DNA from: Bin55 sp965203735
GTDB taxonomy: Bacteria > Pseudomonadota > Gammaproteobacteria > Pseudomonadales > Azotimanducaceae
DNA length: 64,000 nucleotides
Direction: 5' to 3'
Assembly (NCBI GenBank): GCA_965203735.1
Contig: OZ241909.1
Location: forward strand, 2,914,001-2,978,000
The position numbers were made by a program, and so were the translations under genes. The notes beneath the pieces are model-generated. The model was not told the origin of the DNA. It ran no database searches and saw only the letters and a list, made by a program, of their open reading frames with translations. Positions 61,673 through 64,000 of this stretch are shown here, one piece after another. Numbering within the stretch: position 1 is the stretch's first letter; each line of letters opens with the position of its first letter.

Positions 61673-62881
61673 CTAGAGAACTCCTGACTGCCGGCACTTT
61701 TGTATTTCTTCGGCATTAAGGCCCAGCAACTCGCCGTAAACGGACTCATTGTCCTCGCCAAGCTTCCGGGGCATTGCCGGAATGGGAGGATGGATGTCTT
61801 CGAATTGAATGGGTGTGCCAAACAACATCATTGGACGACTGTCCAGACCTGTGACTTCCTTCAACATGCCCCGCTGCAAAAGATGGGGATCACTTAGCAC
61901 ATCTGAAAGCGTTTGTACGGGCGAGCAAGGAACCCCAAATTCCTGACACGTCGCGAATACTTCTTGCGTTGAACGTTCTTGTGTCCATTCTTGCACGACT
62001 GCATCGGTTCGTTCCATATTTCGGGAACGGGTCTCCATGTCCTCAAATTGGTCGTCTTCAAGTAGTTCCGGTCGCTCCATCGCGGTCGTGAGTTTTTGCC
62101 AATGACCCTCTCTAATGCAAATGATTGCCACGTGTCCGTCGTTCGTTGGGTAGATGTTGTAGGGGGCAATGGCCCGAGCTTGATGATGATTTCCCGTGCG
62201 AGGAGGATTATTGCCCGATTTGTAGAACGCACCTATCGCCGAGCAAAGTGTAGGAATCACGGCATCTTGCATGGCTATGTCGAGCACTGCACCCAAGCCA
62301 GTTTTCTCTCGTCGATACAGTGCCGTCGTAATTGCACCGTAGAGATGAACGCCCCCGAGCATGTCGCAAATTGCGGGACCAGACTTTAGAGGGGGATCTC
62401 CCTCGTGACCTGTTACCGAAACTACGCCGGACATCGCCTGCACAGTAATGTCCATTGCCAAGTAGTCAGCATGTGGGCCATTCTGGCCATAGCCCGTACC
62501 TGCTGCGTATATCAGTCGTGGATTGATATCCGTAAGCACTTCGCTACCGACACCATACTTTGCCATCGTACCGGGTCGAAAGTTCTCTATGAGAACGTCT
62601 ACGTTTCGAACCGCATCTTTGAGTAAGCGCTGACCTTCCGGATGTTTGAAATTTAGAGTAATGGTTTCTTTGTTTCCATTCAGTGCTTTGAATGGGTAAC
62701 CTTCACCCGACCAAGCATGGGAATTCCTTAGCGTTTCTCCGTCGGGATTCTCCACCTTGATTACTCGGGCTCCAGCCATAGCCATTAGGTGGCCGCAATA
62801 GGGACCGTTGTAGATTTGGCCGAAATCCAATACTGTGATGCCGGACAAAGGATGTTCCGTTGCTACTGGTTCAAAATCCAT
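61673..62881 (-). CDS. Class III (CaiB/BaiF) CoA-transferase
   Basis: 402 aa formyl-CoA-transferase family protein that moves CoA between carboxylic acids. The catalytic Asp is D144 in LAMDITVQAM. Typical parts are LDFGQIYNGPYCGHLMAMAG, KVENPDGE, LIENFRPGTM and GYGQNGPHADY. Substrates cannot be read. ATG 62881 with AAGG before it. Divergent from the tRNA gene. Confidence 0.95.
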   Translation of the reverse strand: MDFEPVATEHPLSGITVLDFGQIYNGPYCGHLMAMAGARVIKVENPDGETLRNSHAWSGEGYPFKALNGNKETITLNFKHPEGQRLLKDAVRNVDVLIENFRPGTMAKYGVGSEVLTDINPRLIYAAGTGYGQNGPHADYLAMDITVQAMSGVVSVTGHEGDPPLKSGPAICDMLGGVHLYGAITTALYRREKTGLGAVLDIAMQDAVIPTLCSAIGAFYKSGNNPPRTGNHHQARAIAPYNIYPTNDGHVAIICIREGHWQKLTTAMERPELLEDDQFEDMETRSRNMERTDAVVQEWTQERSTQEVFATCQEFGVPCSPVQTLSDVLSDPHLLQRGMLKEVTGLDSRPMMLFGTPIQFEDIHPPIPAMPRKLGEDNESVYGELLGLNAEEIQKCRQSGVL

Positions 62882-62901
62882 GACATGCCTTGATATTTCA
62901 C

Positions 62902-62930
62902 TTAAATTCGTTGATTTGCCTTCTTATAAT
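62902..62930 (+). promoter_or_regulatory. Candidate promoter of the tRNA-Arg gene
   Basis: TTAAAT (62902-62907) and TATAAT (62925-62930) are spaced 17 bases apart, placing the start of transcription just before the tRNA at 62945. The -35 match is only partial, the -10 is perfect. Confidence 0.55.
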
Positions 62931-62944
62931 CACAGTCCGTACAT

Positions 62945-63021
62945 GCGCCCGTAGCTCAACTGGATAGAGCACCAGGCTTCGAACCTGGGGGTTCGGGGTT
63001 CGAGTCCCTGCGGGCGTACCA
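62945..63021 (+). tRNA. tRNA-Arg (anticodon TCG)
   Basis: A complete 77-base cloverleaf with encoded CCA. Acceptor stem GCGCCCG pairs with CGGGCGT (first pair G-U); D arm GCTC...GAGC; anticodon stem CCAGG/CCTGG with loop CTTCGAA, so the anticodon is TCG, reading CGA (or CGN with the usual modification). The T arm has GGTTCGAGTCC. Discriminator A. No terminator-like stem with T-run follows closely. Confidence 0.95.
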
Positions 63022-63215
63022 ACTCGTCGTTAACGCAACGATCAGTTTGTCACTCGACTCCTATCACCTACAACCTGACAACCAGTGTTCCTACACAGAA
63101 TCCAGTCTTCCTTTAGTTCGACTGAATTCAACGGTGGGAAACCATCGGGACGAACGTTTTTGTGGGCTCAATTTCCCGAGTATGTCAGGGTTGAACACCC
63201 TCTAAGAAACAGACA

Positions 63216-64000
63216 TCAGGCGGGTTGCTGACCGTCTAGTATAGACCTCGCTGACATTGCGATTCTCGTACCGTCGAAGAAATTCGGGTTCGTTTCTCCC
63301 CAGAATTTCACTGGATTTTCAAAGACGAAGCGTCGAAAATCATCAAGAGAGATGTTCTCGTGCTCAACCAGTTCGTATGCCTCGGGCAGGACTTCGGACA
63401 TGTCCTGTACATCGAAGTGACCGATATCCGATCCGAACAGAGCTTTGATCTCAGCCCCGAGTGGATTGTTCTTGCGGTTGAATGCCCAAGCATTTGAACT
63501 GTCGTCAGCTTCGCATCCAAAGTAGAACCTATCGACGAACAGGTCAATGAAGTCTCCAACTTCTCCGATTTCGCAGCGCGAGTAGTCGTCTATCTCAGGG
63601 ATGCCCCCCGTCGTTCTCTCGTCGTTTCTAGTACTAATGCTCTTTCGTTCCTTGACTGCCGCCGCCATTTCGGGTCCGCCGTACTGTTCAGCTAGGTCTT
63701 CCAGCATCGCAACGTCAAGATTGCCTGGATCCGTAAACGACAAGGCTTCCTGATTTCGAATGTGCCAGTGACCAATGAGATCGGCATAGAGCAAACACGC
63801 AAACCCCACCCCACCTTCGAGGAATGCAAAGTTCAGATCCGAAAAACGTCGAGTTACGCCGCCTAGGAAGAGTGCTTTGCAGACTGCCTCGGATGCTGCA
63901 GCAAAATGCCCAATGTGGTTGTAGCAGAAATTCGAAACGGACATTCGAAACGCACGACCCCGGGATCCTCGGTGAAACGTCGGCGAGACCTTGAGCTCTC
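63216..64000 (-). CDS. Amidohydrolase family protein (ACMSD-like), start beyond the window
   Basis: About 261 C-terminal residues are visible; the frame stays open past position 64000, so the true start lies outside. HPTFQ-like residues at the edge (KVSPTFHRG), MSVSNFCYNHIGHFAAASEAVCKALF, LNFAFLEGGVGFACLLYADLIGHW and LFGSDIGHFDVQDM fit the amidohydrolase_2 barrel of ACMSD-type decarboxylases/hydrolases, with His and Asp metal ligands in NHIGHF and GSDIGHF. Together with the CoA-transferase, FAH and dehydrogenases nearby it suggests aromatic or organic-acid catabolism. Substrate unknown. Confidence 0.9.
   Translation of the reverse strand, partial: ELKVSPTFHRGSRGRAFRMSVSNFCYNHIGHFAAASEAVCKALFLGGVTRRFSDLNFAFLEGGVGFACLLYADLIGHWHIRNQEALSFTDPGNLDVAMLEDLAEQYGGPEMAAAVKERKSISTRNDERTTGGIPEIDDYSRCEIGEVGDFIDLFVDRFYFGCEADDSSNAWAFNRKNNPLGAEIKALFGSDIGHFDVQDMSEVLPEAYELVEHENISLDDFRRFVFENPVKFWGETNPNFFDGTRIAMSARSILDGQQPA

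Noticed and set aside
1..64000. CRISPR arrays, rRNA genes, insertion sequences and integrases
   Set aside because: No regularly spaced direct repeats, no rRNA-like stretches and no transposase or recombinase motifs were seen on either strand.

Overview
The window looks like a chromosomal segment of a gammaproteobacterium with close to 50% GC (judged by eye), probably an uncultivated or environmental lineage. The inference rests on gene order. A DUF2066 gene, a CDP-alcohol phosphatidyltransferase and hda run divergently from purM, and dcd-apbC run divergently from metG, followed by rsxABCDGE and then nth. Both arrangements are familiar in Pseudomonas-like gammaproteobacteria. GTG and TTG starts are frequent and neighbouring genes are often coupled by 4-base overlaps.

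Left edge (1-2442): end of a family-5 solute-binding protein and two permeases of a peptide-type ABC importer, with no ATPase genes. 2443-7195 is an accessory island. It holds a beta-class DNA methyltransferase, a MutH/Sau3AI-like nuclease, a dead higBA relic, a DUF6714-like gene, a cysteine-rich toxin-tail-like ORF, and a second higBA whose toxin lacks its N-terminus. 7196-24623 is mostly housekeeping: miaB, an unusual MurG coupled to hda, purM, dcd, apbC, metG, a compact Rnf/Rsx complex, a class II aldolase-like gene, a SHOCT-like protein, nth and argG.

24980-39096 holds a 680-aa membrane-anchored repeat protein, RNase T, a DUF6265 protein, monothiol glutaredoxin, a protein of unknown function, a MalY/PatB-type aminotransferase, argD-argF, a 758-aa ankyrin protein and nrdA. 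A 3.5-kb accessory block separates nrdA from nrdB. It carries a PhyH-type dioxygenase, an AbiEii-like nucleotidyltransferase and an unknown partner, plus about 900 bp with no recognisable gene. From 42638 on: nrdB, an alpha/beta hydrolase, a DUF349 protein, a glycerate-kinase-like P-loop kinase, a DinG-type helicase, an S9 peptidase, a sugar-dehydrogenase-like beta-propeller, an SLT lipoprotein and bcp. The right end holds catabolic or redox enzymes (FAH hydrolase, Zn alcohol dehydrogenase, SDR, class III CoA-transferase, amidohydrolase), pdxA-ribB, an orphan higA with a toxin scar, and one tRNA-Arg.

The best candidates for something new are the methyltransferase/MutH-like pair with a C9 tract at the methyltransferase tail and an atypical nuclease active site, the AbiEii-like gene with its unrecognised partner between nrdA and nrdB, and the toxin-tail/DUF6714 pair. 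Three higBA loci at different stages of toxin loss, a Firmicutes-like MurG tied to hda, and a trimmed Rnf complex are also worth checking. No CRISPR array, rRNA, transposase or integrase was seen.
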